64,000 nucleotides of DNA from NCBI RefSeq assembly GCF_028736215.1, contig NZ_CP117883.1:806001-870000 (forward strand), written 5' to 3'. Shown piece after piece: positions 17,135 to 27,800 of the stretch; position 1 is the stretch's first letter, and every line of letters starts with the position of its first letter. The position numbers and the translations under genes were made by a program. Below the pieces are notes generated by a model. The model saw nothing but the letters and a program-made list of their open reading frames with translations, was not told the origin of the DNA and did not search any database. Origin of the DNA: Mucilaginibacter sp. KACC 22773 (GTDB taxonomy: Bacteria > Bacteroidota > Bacteroidia > Sphingobacteriales > Sphingobacteriaceae).

Positions 17135-17737
17135 TTAATGATTGGTGCCGCCCGCAAACTGCTTTTCGCCGGCTTTTACGGCAATACTCAGCTTGTTTTC
17201 GCCGGGCGGTTTGGGGCAGGAGTAATTGGGGCTGAATGCGCAATATGGGTTATAAGCCTTGTTAAAATCAACAATAAGACTGCCTTCCTTAAAATCGGTT
17301 GTTTTGAGATCGATGTACCGGCCGCCGCCATAAGTTTCCTGCCCGTTGGTGTCATCAGTAAAAGGCAAAAACAAATAATTGCTGAACATTGGATTTTGCG
17401 ACAGGTAGATGCTTTTGTAAACCGTAAGTTCCATCGGTTTGCCCTGCAATGTGAATTTCAGCAGGGCATATTTAACGTACTGGCTGCCTGTACCATGAAA
17501 AACGGGCATTATAAAATTGGTTTCGTTGCTCAGCAGTGTTATTTTACAGGTAACCCTGTAAGTACTGTCGGCATCGTAAAAGCGCAGGTTTTTGAGGTCA
17601 TCCTTTTTTAAGGGCGAATGAGTGTCCGTTAAAAAATCGTTCATATAGCCCTGGCGAAACTGATCTATTTGCGCTTTATAGTCCTGCGCAAAACAGTTAA
17701 AGCCGGTCATTAATATCAGGATCAGGAGGTATCTCAT
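17135..17737 (-). CDS. DUF1684 secreted protein
   Basis: 200 residues from the ATG at 17737, which gives a clean signal peptide (MRYLLILILMTGFNCFAQ); the frame extends 12 codons upstream without need. The C-terminal DUF1684 signature is complete: TYGGGRYIDL, then DFNKAYNPYCAFSPNYSCPKPPGENKL. The family has no assigned reaction but is widespread and highly conserved around the paired Cys and the PPxEN motif. It lies upstream of the M20 gene and downstream of a hypothetical exported protein, probably in one operon. A damaged second copy lies at 18655-18870. Confidence 0.85.
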   Translation of the reverse strand: MRYLLILILMTGFNCFAQDYKAQIDQFRQGYMNDFLTDTHSPLKKDDLKNLRFYDADSTYRVTCKITLLSNETNFIMPVFHGTGSQYVKYALLKFTLQGKPMELTVYKSIYLSQNPMFSNYLFLPFTDDTNGQETYGGGRYIDLKTTDFKEGSLIVDFNKAYNPYCAFSPNYSCPKPPGENKLSIAVKAGEKQFAGGTNH

Positions 17738-17819
17738 AAGTTTTATAACTATTGCCTTATTAGTTGATGGCAATATATAAATTACAAAACTTAATGCCGA
17801 ATGAAACGAACGATACTGT

Positions 17820-18422
17820 TTAATTATTAAGCGATAATGCCTGGCTGTAATCCCGGCTTATCGCTCTTTGTTTATCAGCAGCTATCTCGTTTTGCAGCGT
17901 TTTGCTGGTAAAAATGGCAACACCCAGGTCGGCCTTATACTGGTACCGTAACGAAAGGGTTAACAGGCTCGAATTCCAGTTATAAATATCCGAATAGTTA
18001 TCGGGCCTGTCAGTAAACTGGCCATACATGCTGATGAATTTTTGTAAAACTTTATATGCATCTGTCATTTTAAAAAACAGGTAAATGTTCACAATTTTAT
18101 CCCTATAGGCACGGATGCCCACCATATCAAGGTTTAAACTATCGCCCAGGTCCAACACATTTGGGTCAGTGTAGGCATATCTTAAGCAACTGTCGGCGTC
18201 AGCACGGCTATCGCCATCAAGGTAGGATAAGTTGGCAGCCTGGAGGTCTTTGATATCAGAGCCTAAAACAACATTGTTGCCGGGTCCGTTATTTAATGTT
18301 AAGTACGATATGGAGCCTGTTTTAAGCGCCTGGGCATTTGCCATAAACCACTGACTGCTAATAATGACAAACAGCGCTATTTTAATCCCTGAAATAGCCC
18401 TATGGTAAATTCTTTTTTCCAT
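17820..18422 (-). CDS. Exported protein of unknown function, paralog 1
   Basis: 200 residues from the ATG at 18422 (MEKRIYHRAISGIKIALFVI), preceded by a good ribosome site GGTGGAGAGAT; the open frame begins 11 codons earlier. A signal sequence ends near ANAQ. The mature part contains YLDGDSRADADSC, YLFFKMTDAYKVLQKFISMYGQF and SLRYQYKADLGVAIF; I recognise no family. It is about 70% identical by eye to the protein at 18887-19489, from a local duplication. Function unknown. Confidence 0.7.
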   Translation of the reverse strand: MEKRIYHRAISGIKIALFVIISSQWFMANAQALKTGSISYLTLNNGPGNNVVLGSDIKDLQAANLSYLDGDSRADADSCLRYAYTDPNVLDLGDSLNLDMVGIRAYRDKIVNIYLFFKMTDAYKVLQKFISMYGQFTDRPDNYSDIYNWNSSLLTLSLRYQYKADLGVAIFTSKTLQNEIAADKQRAISRDYSQALSLNN

Positions 18423-18455
18423 ATCTCTCCACCTTGCATAATGTTGGAGAGACAA

Positions 18456-18886
18456 GTTTAATACCGAACTTTAATCGGTATTTATTTTTATTAACTTTTG
18501 ATTAATTAATAAACTTATTTATAAAAAATGAAATAAACAGGCGTTTTTCTGTTCATTTGCCTTGTTTGGTTTTTTGTACACTGGTTTACAGTGGGTTAAA
18601 TACTGTACAAAATAATATTCAGCACCTATTTAACCGCCCGTTGATAAATGATGTGCCGGCCGCCGCTATTGGGTTCTGTCTGTTGGGGTCATGGGTAAAA
18701 GCAGAAACAAATAATTGCTGAATATTGGATTTTGCGACAGGTAAATGCTTTTGTAAACCGGGGAGTTCCATCGGCTTGCCGGTAGCGTGAATTTCAGTAA
18801 GATATATTTAAGGCAATACATGCCTTAATAGTTAATGACAATATATAAGTACAATGCCTAAAGCCGAACTGAATGAAAAAAGCGGT
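18456..18886. other. Junction of a tandem duplication (non-coding)
   Basis: This 430-bp stretch separates two paralogous genes. Its left 200 bp is A+T-rich leader of paralog 1 with no further feature seen. Its right part is the decayed DUF1684 copy described separately, joined to duplicated upstream sequence (ATGACAATATATAA, matching 17768-17781 in near-identical form). Confidence 0.6.
18655..18870 (-). pseudogene. Decayed, internally deleted copy of the DUF1684 gene
   Basis: Bases about 18668-18805 match 17350-17477 of the intact DUF1684 gene almost base for base, for example AAACAAATAATTGCTGAA and GGATTTTGCGACAGGTA. Small insertions and substitutions break the frame. The match then jumps (near 18806) to the sequence found upstream of the intact gene (near 17748), so about 270 bp coding for the N-terminal part is missing. 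No open frame survives. It is the relic of a tandem duplication that also produced the two flanking paralogs. Confidence 0.8.
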
Positions 18887-19489
18887 TTAGTAATTGAGGG
18901 ATAATGCCTGTTTATAATACCGCCTGATTGCTCTTTGTTTATCGGCCTCTATTTCGGTTTCCAGCTTTTTGCATGTAAAAATGGCAACTCCCAAATCGGC
19001 CTTACACTGGTAGCGTAACGAAAGGCTTACTTGGCTTGAATTCCAGTTATAAATATCCGAGTAGTTATCTGGCTTCTCGGTAAACTGGCCATATAGGCTG
19101 ATGAATTTTTTTAATACTTTATATGCATCCGAAAGTTTAAAAAACAGGTAAATGTTCACTATGCTATCTTTATAGGCACGGACAGCTACCATGTCAAGGT
19201 CTATGCTATCGCCAAGGGTAAAAGCATAAGGCTCGTTATAGGCATATTTTATGCAACTGTCGGCATCAATGCGGCTATCTCCGTCGAGGTATGTTAATTT
19301 ACCGTATGGCAGTGTGCCGATAGCTTTGCCCAAAGCAATGCAGCCATTGAATCCATTGGAGGCCATTAGGTATTTAAGAGAACCCGTTTTAAGTGTTTGG
19401 GCATGTGCCATAAACCATTGGCAGCCAACGATGATAAATAGGGCTGTCCTGATGCCCGGGATAGCCGTATGGTAAATTCTTTTGTCCAT
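18887..19489 (-). CDS. Exported protein of unknown function, paralog 2
   Basis: 200 residues from the ATG at 19489 (MDKRIYHTAIPGIRTALFII), with the same GGTGGAGAGAT ribosome site as its paralog. A signal sequence ends near AHAQ. The conserved core YLDGDSRIDADSC, KLSDAYKVLKKFISLYGQF and QVSLSLRYQCKADLGVAIF aligns along the full length with the protein at 17820-18422. No known domain recognised. Both copies stay open, unlike the DUF1684 copy between them, which suggests both are still used. Confidence 0.7.
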   Translation of the reverse strand: MDKRIYHTAIPGIRTALFIIVGCQWFMAHAQTLKTGSLKYLMASNGFNGCIALGKAIGTLPYGKLTYLDGDSRIDADSCIKYAYNEPYAFTLGDSIDLDMVAVRAYKDSIVNIYLFFKLSDAYKVLKKFISLYGQFTEKPDNYSDIYNWNSSQVSLSLRYQCKADLGVAIFTCKKLETEIEADKQRAIRRYYKQALSLNY

Positions 19490-19596
19490 ATCTCTCCACC
19501 TTTCATAATAATGAAGAGACAAGTTTAACATCGAATTTTAGTCGCGATGTTATTTTGGTTAGTTTCCGATTAAATTGTAAATAAAGTGTGAAAAGA

Positions 19597-19639
19597 AAAC
19601 GGAACATTGCAATTGATTTACAATTGCAATGTTCCGTTT
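19597..19639. terminator. Perfect 19-bp hairpin downstream of the GH127 gene
   Basis: AAACGGAACATTGCAATTG pairs exactly with its complement across a 5-nt ATTTA loop. It lies 53 bp past the stop of the minus-strand GH127 gene and upstream of the hypothetical paralog, so it is a likely terminator of the arabinofuranosidase operon. Confidence 0.72.
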
Positions 19640-19691
19640 CGGGCACAAATATTTCTTAATGATTAAAGGGGGGCTGGAATATTATTCAATG

Positions 19692-22097
19692 TTATTTGAC
19701 CGCCCATTCATGGATACCGGCCGAATTATCAACCGGAAGCTGAATTTCCATCCGTAAAGCGGTAGTACTTACCGGCTCAAAACTTACCGTATTAAAGCTA
19801 TCCTTGCTGATGGTGTAAGGCGTTGTGTTTTTTACCGGTACCCATTGCCCATCTTTTTTATACAATATTTTGTACGATGCCGGGATGCGGCAACCACCCC
19901 AGGGTCCATCGTCAAACCAATAAACTTTTGATTCGCTTACGGTATGTGCCGCGTCAAAATCGTACTGAACAAATTCGCTGGTATCCTTAGCTGGCCACCA
20001 GTGCATAAAGGGAAAGCTGTTATCGTTTGAACTGGCCGGTTCATACTGGTCTTTTATAGATGCAAACATCTTTTTATTTTTTAATGATGCACTTACTTTA
20101 CTGGTACTTGCAATGGTAGGTGCCGGCTGCGGCCTTGAAGCTGATGCCTCATAAGGGATCCAAACCGTCATTTCACTTGGCCCGCGGTTAGCCCAGGCGT
20201 AGTAGGGGATGGCCTTTACCTGTTGGCTGGTTTCGGTCAGTTTATCGCTGTTGAGTTGCCTTTTGGTGCTTTTGCCCTCGGCATTAATAACATCTACGCC
20301 GTTCAAGAGGTCGGCCTGGTAATTGGCGTTTGCTATGGCGTTTTTATCTATCATGATGTTTTGCACCAGGCTGTCGCGGTTATCGGGGCCTTCCAGGCAA
20401 TAAACAATAGGGCCGCGCTCAAAGGCAAAACGATCCCTGTCGTCTTTTACCTTTTGGTTGGCTAATACCTTTTCAGTTTCCATAGGGAGGTTAAGGCTTA
20501 CCTTATCGCCTTTTTTCCAGCTGCGTTTTAGTACGGCGTACCCTTTTTCGGTTACAAATGAGGTTGCTTTGCCATTGATAGATAGTACAACAGGCAGCTG
20601 TACATTATTCATAAATGAATATAAATCGCCGGGAACAGGCTTCTGTTTGGCCCATCCGGGGATGCGTATCCTTAAGGTGAAGACTGTTGCTTTTGCCGGG
20701 TTAACGGTAATATCAACCTTGCCTTTCCAGGGGTAATCGGTGGTTTGTACAATGTTTACATTTCCCGATGTTAGCTTAATGTTACTGGTATTGCTCATGA
20801 AGAGGTTAACATACAGGTCGTTTTTGTTTTTGGCGTAAACATAGCCGGGTAACGATGGTAAAAAGCGTGTCATGTTACTGATGCAGCATGCGCAGCTTAT
20901 CCAGGCGCTGCGCTGGTGCTGGTTCATGGATGCCAGTGGGTTGGGGTAAAAAAAGCGGTCGCCACTCAGTGAAACGCCCGAAAGCAGGCCGTTGTACAGC
21001 GTCCGTTCCAGCACATCAATATATTTAGCATCGCCATGAAGTAAAAACATCCGGTTGTTCCAGTATACATTGCCAATGGCCGCACAGGTTTCGGCATAGG
21101 CCGACATGTTGGGCAACTGGTAAGCATCACCAAAAGCCTCGCCATTGCCGGTTGCGCCAATACCGCCGGTTATATATAATTTCTTGTTAACCACATCGCC
21201 CCAGATATCATCAATTGCGCTCAGGTATTTGGTATCGCCGGTTAAGGCAGCAATATCGGCCATACCGGTATACATGTAGGCTGCACGTACGGCGTGGCCT
21301 TCGGCCTCGTGCTGGTCAACCACTTTTTTATTGGCCTGGTTGTATGATTCGCCTTTGGGGCCGCGTACATCCAAAAAGAATTTGGCCAGGTCAAGGTATT
21401 CTTTTTTGCCGGTAACACGGTACATTTTGGATAGGCCTATCTCCACAATCTGGTGACCGGGATACTCTTCAATTTTGCCCGGCCCGAAGGTTTTTACCAA
21501 AAGATCGGCATTTTTTATGGCGATGTTAAGCAAAGTACGTTTGCCGGTAGCCTGGTAATGTGCTACGGCGGCTTCGTATAAATGCCCGCAATCATACAAT
21601 TCGTGGCTTAATACTTCTTCATTCACCCAGCGCTTGTCGCCTATCCATTCATGAGGTTTTTTGGCGTGTACCGTGCGGAAGGTATACAGGTAACCATCCG
21701 GTTCCTGCGCGGCCCCAATAATACCAATGAGCGTATCGATATATCTATCCAGCGTAGGGTTCTTTTTGTTTTGCATGGAATAGGATGCCCCTTCAATGGC
21801 TTTGTACACGTCGGTATCGTCAAACGGGAACTCACTTAGCTTATCGCCATCTAATTGTTTGGCGGCGCGTAAAAAGTTATCCATGCGGCCGTTCTTTTTA
21901 CACTGGGCAAGTACATACGGGATAGTTACATTGGCATTTACCGCCATTTTAGGCTGCCAGAATTTATCGTTTACCTGCACATTGGTGAATGCTACAGGTT
22001 GAATAGGATAATCCTTTTGCTGGGCAAATAAGTTGCTGCTTAAACCTAATACCGATGCCGACAACAGGCAGGCTATTTTAATTTTACTGGTCATCAT
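19692..22097 (-). CDS. GH127 beta-L-arabinofuranosidase (DUF1680)
   Basis: 801 residues with a signal peptide ending near LFAQ. The (alpha/alpha)6-barrel DUF1680 domain spans about 35-560. GH127 active-site elements are visible: the Glu/Cys pair in AYAETCAAIGN, and the Cys cluster WISCACCISN, which with the Glu binds zinc and supplies the Cys nucleophile in the characterised HypBA1. A C-terminal beta-sandwich region (about 690-800) looks like a carbohydrate-binding or discoidin-type module. It starts 3 bp after the GH146 stop, so the two are translationally close and one operon. It would release beta-L-arabinofuranose from plant glycans such as extensin or pectin side chains. Confidence 0.93.
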   Translation of the reverse strand: MMTSKIKIACLLSASVLGLSSNLFAQQKDYPIQPVAFTNVQVNDKFWQPKMAVNANVTIPYVLAQCKKNGRMDNFLRAAKQLDGDKLSEFPFDDTDVYKAIEGASYSMQNKKNPTLDRYIDTLIGIIGAAQEPDGYLYTFRTVHAKKPHEWIGDKRWVNEEVLSHELYDCGHLYEAAVAHYQATGKRTLLNIAIKNADLLVKTFGPGKIEEYPGHQIVEIGLSKMYRVTGKKEYLDLAKFFLDVRGPKGESYNQANKKVVDQHEAEGHAVRAAYMYTGMADIAALTGDTKYLSAIDDIWGDVVNKKLYITGGIGATGNGEAFGDAYQLPNMSAYAETCAAIGNVYWNNRMFLLHGDAKYIDVLERTLYNGLLSGVSLSGDRFFYPNPLASMNQHQRSAWISCACCISNMTRFLPSLPGYVYAKNKNDLYVNLFMSNTSNIKLTSGNVNIVQTTDYPWKGKVDITVNPAKATVFTLRIRIPGWAKQKPVPGDLYSFMNNVQLPVVLSINGKATSFVTEKGYAVLKRSWKKGDKVSLNLPMETEKVLANQKVKDDRDRFAFERGPIVYCLEGPDNRDSLVQNIMIDKNAIANANYQADLLNGVDVINAEGKSTKRQLNSDKLTETSQQVKAIPYYAWANRGPSEMTVWIPYEASASRPQPAPTIASTSKVSASLKNKKMFASIKDQYEPASSNDNSFPFMHWWPAKDTSEFVQYDFDAAHTVSESKVYWFDDGPWGGCRIPASYKILYKKDGQWVPVKNTTPYTISKDSFNTVSFEPVSTTALRMEIQLPVDNSAGIHEWAVK

Positions 22098-22100
22098 ATT

Positions 22101-24476
22101 TTAGTTTTTTACCATGCGGCTGCCATATACGGGGCCGGCACTGTTATCTTTTTTAGGTAATAATTTAACGCTTACTTTTTGCTTGCCCTTGGTTAACTCA
22201 ATGGGGATCAGATAGCTGATGTCGTAGAAACGGCTCTCTTTGTACTTGTTTAAATCCTCGGTTGCCACTTTGGTGCCATCTATCATAATATCAAATGTGC
22301 GGCCGCGGTTATCCATACCCCAATACGTGTTAATGAGTGTGTTTTGGGTATTGGCATCAACCTTCATATCGTAGGTAAAATAGCCGCCGTTCTCTGTCGA
22401 CCGCCATTTCTTTTGATGGTCCTCGCCGGTGGTGGTGTTCTCGCCGGCAAAATTATGGTCGCGCTCGGGTTGCATTTCGCCTATGCGTAAAACATCGGTA
22501 GTGTGGGCTTCCAGTTCCTGTTGTTTTTTCTTTTGCTCATCATAGGCTTTTTGTTGTACTACCCAGGCATCCGGTGTAAATACATCCCAATAAACCGAGT
22601 AATATTCATCTTTGGTTTGGTTAAAGGGGATCAGCTTCACCTCTTCGGGTTTTGAAACTTTTTCGGTACGGAAGCTTAACTGGGTTTTATCAACCATTTG
22701 CAGCCATTTGTTAGGGTCGGTTTCGCTGGTTACAAAAACTGGTACTCCTTTTAACGGGTCGGGCTCGGTGTTGCCCAAAACGCCGGCTAACAAAACCGGG
22801 CCATAGAATATAGCGCGCCTGTTGGCATTATCGGGCATGGCCTCGGTATATAAACTCTCGGGCGTAGTAAACGTTACTTTATCGTTATTGCGCCATTTAC
22901 GGTTCAATACAAAATAGCCTTCCGCATCAGGAGTAAGCTGTTGTGTTTTTCCGTTGATACTGATTGTAGGGTTGCCTGTCCATTTGGGTTTGCGGATGCG
23001 GATAGCAAATGTAGACGGTTTTGCAAGGGTGATAGTATAAGCCATCCGATCTGCCGAAGGCAAATTACCTTCCTGTTTAATGCTCAGGCCTTTCTGCTTC
23101 CAGTTTAATACCGACGGAATAAACAGGTTGATATAAACACTCCCATCGGCACCCCTGAAGTAGATGCTTTCGTTATACTTTACATGGTTTTCCATACCCG
23201 AGCCTACGCAGCAGGTAAAATCATCAAAGGGGGTGCTGTAGCTTTTTTTACCGCCCATGCGCAAAGGCACAAAATAACATACCCCGCCTGTTTGGTGGTT
23301 TTGCGATGCCAGGATGTGGTTGTATAAGCCCTTTTCGTAATAATCCATCAACCTTGCCGAAGGCTCAACCGCAAATAAATGGCGGGTAAGCTTTAGCATA
23401 TTATAGGTGTTGCAGGTTTCGGTAGTGTTTTCGGTAAGCTTGTCATTTAGTTTGCCCGGCTCGGTAAGGTACTCGTAATTACTGTTACCGCCGGTTGCGT
23501 AGGAGTGAAAGCCGGTAACGGTTTCCCAAAAGAAATCAGCTATGGCTTTGTCCTTTCCATCACCGGTAAGTTCATATCTGCGGGCGCTGGCTATTATTTT
23601 AGGTATCTGGGTATTAGAGTGCTTGCCGGGTAATATATCGTTCTTTTGGGCAAGCGGATCTAATATGCGCTTATCGTAAAACTTGTACGATAGATCCAGG
23701 TATTTTTTGTCGCCGGTAATGGCGTATAAATTGGTCAGGGTTTCGGCCATGCCCCCGTATTCGCAAAGCAGCATTTTTTGCAGCTTGTCGTCGTCAAGGT
23801 TTTTGATGGTTTCGCCTGTCCAGTTGGCCATGCCCTGGCATATTTTGAGGGCCTGTGTATTGTTAGTATATAAATAGGCATCCAAAAGCCCGGCCATAAC
23901 CTTATGTACAGTATACCACGGCGACCAGCCACCATTTAAATCGAACCCGCGGGAACGGATGTCGCCTTTGGCTACTTCGGCCCAAATGGTATCTTCTTTG
24001 GGTATAGCGCCAACATAGCCGCTTTTACGCGCCACCTGGCATTCGTTCAGTTGGCTTACTATATAGTTTGTACGTTTCAAAAACTCTGGGTCGCGGGTTG
24101 ATGCATAGTGCATGGCAATGGCCGATAGGTAGTGCCCCAAAGTATGCCCGGCCAGGCCCGAGTTTTCCCAGCCTTCGTATATTTTCCCTTTAGGCTGTAG
24201 GCCCGAGTGAGAACGGAAACCCGACAGTAATCGATCTGGCTCGATAGTTAATAAATAAGCGGCGTCAACCTGCATAGCCTTTTTGAAGGGACTTTCTGAA
24301 AGTTGTACATCTTTTAAGTCAAAGCTATAGGCCTTAACCGGAACAACAGGTTTTACTTTAAAGCGGGTATCGTTCCATTCAGGTACGTAAGATTGCGCCT
24401 GCGTTTTTTCGGCAGCAATAAAGCATGCAACGGCATAGCAGCTTATTTTAAAATACTTGTTTACAAACATTAGCAT
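22101..24476 (-). CDS. GH146-type beta-L-arabinofuranosidase (DUF1680 superfamily)
   Basis: 791 residues, exported (signal ending near KTQAQ). It differs from the GH127 neighbour by the motifs ENTTETCNTYNMLK and FTCCVGSGMENH, typical of GH146 (for example BT0349 of B. thetaiotaomicron), which cleaves beta-L-arabinofuranosides with a Cys-zinc site. The catalytic barrel is about 55-560, followed by an all-beta DUF4986-like region and a C-terminal accessory domain (about 660-790). First gene of the minus-strand pair, divergent from susC. Start uncertain between ATG at 24476 and 24470. GH146 versus a near GH127 relative is decided only by motif. Confidence 0.88.
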   Translation of the reverse strand: MLMFVNKYFKISCYAVACFIAAEKTQAQSYVPEWNDTRFKVKPVVPVKAYSFDLKDVQLSESPFKKAMQVDAAYLLTIEPDRLLSGFRSHSGLQPKGKIYEGWENSGLAGHTLGHYLSAIAMHYASTRDPEFLKRTNYIVSQLNECQVARKSGYVGAIPKEDTIWAEVAKGDIRSRGFDLNGGWSPWYTVHKVMAGLLDAYLYTNNTQALKICQGMANWTGETIKNLDDDKLQKMLLCEYGGMAETLTNLYAITGDKKYLDLSYKFYDKRILDPLAQKNDILPGKHSNTQIPKIIASARRYELTGDGKDKAIADFFWETVTGFHSYATGGNSNYEYLTEPGKLNDKLTENTTETCNTYNMLKLTRHLFAVEPSARLMDYYEKGLYNHILASQNHQTGGVCYFVPLRMGGKKSYSTPFDDFTCCVGSGMENHVKYNESIYFRGADGSVYINLFIPSVLNWKQKGLSIKQEGNLPSADRMAYTITLAKPSTFAIRIRKPKWTGNPTISINGKTQQLTPDAEGYFVLNRKWRNNDKVTFTTPESLYTEAMPDNANRRAIFYGPVLLAGVLGNTEPDPLKGVPVFVTSETDPNKWLQMVDKTQLSFRTEKVSKPEEVKLIPFNQTKDEYYSVYWDVFTPDAWVVQQKAYDEQKKKQQELEAHTTDVLRIGEMQPERDHNFAGENTTTGEDHQKKWRSTENGGYFTYDMKVDANTQNTLINTYWGMDNRGRTFDIMIDGTKVATEDLNKYKESRFYDISYLIPIELTKGKQKVSVKLLPKKDNSAGPVYGSRMVKN

Positions 24477-24802
24477 AAGGTTAACACTATAAATTCAATT
24501 TATAAAATTACCGGGATGAAATGAATGTTTATGGATAATAATTGGCAGGTTTTAGCCGGATATTAGCTCTTTTTTTGCGGTATTGGCGTTTTTGAGGTTT
24601 TATTAATGTTAACAGTAAAGTAGCCATTATTGCCGGGCTTTATGCAATAATTACAATTTATTAATGCCATTGTAATAAGAAAGTTAATATACGGGCAGCT
24701 TTGGCAAAATTTTGTAAAAAATGCAGTGTTGGGGGCAAATAGATTTACATATCTGAAAATCAGGTTGTAAATAAATAGATTTTAACCCCAAAACTTTAAT
24801 TT
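24477..24802. promoter_or_regulatory. Divergent intergenic region of the arabinofuranosidase locus
   Basis: This 326-bp region must hold the promoters of the GH146-GH127 operon (left) and of susC/susD (right). It is A+T-rich, with TAGATTTA at 24740-24747 as the nearest -7-like box for susC. I see no exact TTTG-N19-TAnnTTTG promoter and no strong inverted repeat. Confidence 0.35.
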
Positions 24803-27800
24803 ATGAAGTTGAAACAATTACTAAAAAAGTTCATTTTGCCTTTAGTAGCCTTGTTTGTATTTTGCTTAAATGCTAATGCACAAACAGTTACAGTAAAAGG
24901 AAAAGTATCTGACGATAAAGGCTTACCCCTGCCTGGCGTCACCGTCAGATTAAAAGGCACCAACAAAGGTGTAAGTACCAATATTAATGGTGCCTACAGC
25001 ATCAGCTACCCGGGTACCGGCACGCTTAACTTTTCGGCCATTGGCTATATCCCCAAAGAAATTAAGCTTACCGGCCAAACCGAGATTAATGTTGTTTTGC
25101 CCGAAGACAACCAGGCGATTAGCGAAGTTGTGGTTACGGCACTTGGCATAAAACGCGATAAAAGGGTGCTAAGCTACAGCAGCCAGGAAGTAAAAGGCGC
25201 CGAGCTGGTTCAGGGAAAAGATCCTAACATTGTTAACGACATTGCCGGTAAAGTATCTGGTGTGCAAATTACCAGTTCATCGGGTAACCCGGGCAGCTCT
25301 ACCCGTATTGTAGTTCGGGGCGCATCGTCATTTTATGGCGATAACAACGCGCTGATGGTTATTGACGGTATCCCGATTGATAACAGCGAAACAGGTAACC
25401 TTAACTCCGGCCCGGGTACAAGCAGGATTGCCGATTTGGACCCTAACATTGTTGAAAGCATCAACGTGCTAAAAGGTGCGGCTGCAACTGCATTATATGG
25501 TTCGCTGGGTGCCAATGGTGTTATTATCATTACCACCAAAACCGGGTCGGCCGGCAAAAAAGCTACCGTCAGTTTCTCGTCTGATTTTTCGTCGGAAAAT
25601 CCTTTACTGCCACAAATCCAGAGCAAATATGCCCAGGGAACAAACGGACAGTTTTATGATGGTACAACTTTAAAAACCAGCACCTCCTGGGGGCCGCTGA
25701 TGGATACCCTGAAGATAAACGGCCAGGCTGCAAAAAAATATAATCAATCAGACCTGTTCTTTAAAACCGGCCATACCTATAATAATGTGGTGAGCATTAA
25801 TGGCGGCGGTGAAGCTTCAAACTACTATATATCGTATTCTAATTTTAATCAGCAAGGCACGGTACCAACTACCTCGTTTATCCGTAATTCGTTGTTTGCA
25901 AAGTATGGTGCAAAGATTCTGCCTAACCTGACCACCACGTTCCAGTTAAATTATTCCAATTCGCAAAACGACAGGCTGCCCGAAGGATGGGCTTTAGAGA
26001 GCCCGGTATGGACAATTTTTACTGCCCCCATATCGTACAACCTGTTACCTTATGAAAATGGCGACGGAACGCAGCGCTTGTACCGTTACTCCAGGAACAA
26101 TCCTTACTGGGTATTAAATAATATCTCGAACAAATCTGGGGTAAACCGCTTTATGCCAACTTTTACCGCAGATTACAAGCCTTTAAAATGGCTTACCGTA
26201 ACTGAGCGTTTTGGTGCCGATGTATACGTTGAACAGGATAAATACCATGAATCTGCCAACTCAGTATCTAACCCCAACGGCCGTATTGTAGTTAATAACG
26301 CCAATTTCAGGCAGATTAATAACGATTTGATCATCAGCGGTAACCATCAGTTTGGCGATTTTAACATTGATGGTGTTTTGGGAAACAATATTTTTTCGCA
26401 GTATACCGAAAATTCATATGCCAACGGCGTTGGTCTTTCGGTGGCCGATTTAGATAACATCAGTTCGGCATCTACGGTAAGTTATTCTGAAAGCCATGCG
26501 TTGGTGCGCAGAATAGGTTTTTACCTGCAAACCAACATCGATTATAAAAAATTCCTGATACTTTCTCTTACCGGCAGGTATGATGGAAGTTCGGTACTTT
26601 CAACATCCAATAATTTTTATCCTTACGGATCGGCAGCAGCCAGCTTTATATTTTCGGAATTTTTCTCCAAAGATTTCCAGGATGTGATGAACCTGGGTAA
26701 ATTCAGGGTTTCGTATGCAACAGTTGGTGGCAGTAACGTAGGTGCTTATTCACTTACTACACCTTACTATAGCCAAACCATCCGCAATATTACCTTCCCT
26801 TACCAGGGCCAGTCTGGATTCTTGCTAAGTTCGACATTGGGTAACCCTTTCCTGAAAAACGAAAGGATAAACGAGTTTGAAGCAGGTTTCGAAACAGGCT
26901 TTTTTAACAACAGGATAAGCCTGGAAGCATCATATTTTGCTAAGAAGACCGTAGACGGTATTATTCCAGGCGTAAGTATAGCCCCTTCTACCGGTTATAG
27001 CGGTACAACGGTAAATACCGGTGTAATGCAAAACAAGGGGATTGAATTGTTGCTTACTGTGGTGCCCGTTAAAACCAGGGACTTTAACTGGTCGGTAACC
27101 ATGAACTTTACCCGTACCCGTAATAAGGTGTTAAACCTTTATGGCGATTTGCAACAACTGGGCAACGGTTTTACCTCACTTATTGTAGGTCAGCCTTATG
27201 GTATTATATACGGCACACGCTATGCACGTAATGCACAGGGTAAATTATTGATTGATGCCGGTGGCCTGCCTTATGCCGACGATACACAGGGTATAATTGG
27301 TAACACCAATCCTGATTGGACCGGCGGTTTCAGCAGTAATCTGCGTTATAAACAATTTAACCTGAGCTTCTTTTTTGATGTGAAAAAAGGCGGCGATATT
27401 CAGAACAATGTTGATGGCTACGGATACTTTTATGGTACGCCCAAAGTTACCGAAAACCGCGGCCCGAGAGTGGTTGACGGTATAAGCGCTGTAACAGGCC
27501 AGCCAAATACTATCTCTGTTAACGGCCAGGCATATTACCAGCGTATAAACGGCATCACCGAATCGGTAATACAGGATGGTACCTATATTAAATTGAGGAA
27601 TGTGAGTGTAGGCTATACTGTAAAACCGTTGTGGTTAAAAAGCACACCTTTTAAAACGCTTAATTTTAGTGTAACCGGTCGTAACCTGTGGATTTATGCG
27701 CCGCACTTTACCGGCGGCGATCCGGAAGTAAGCTCATTTGGCGCGTCAAACGGTGCACAGGGTATTTATTCCTTCTCTACCCCAACTTCCCGTTCAATCG

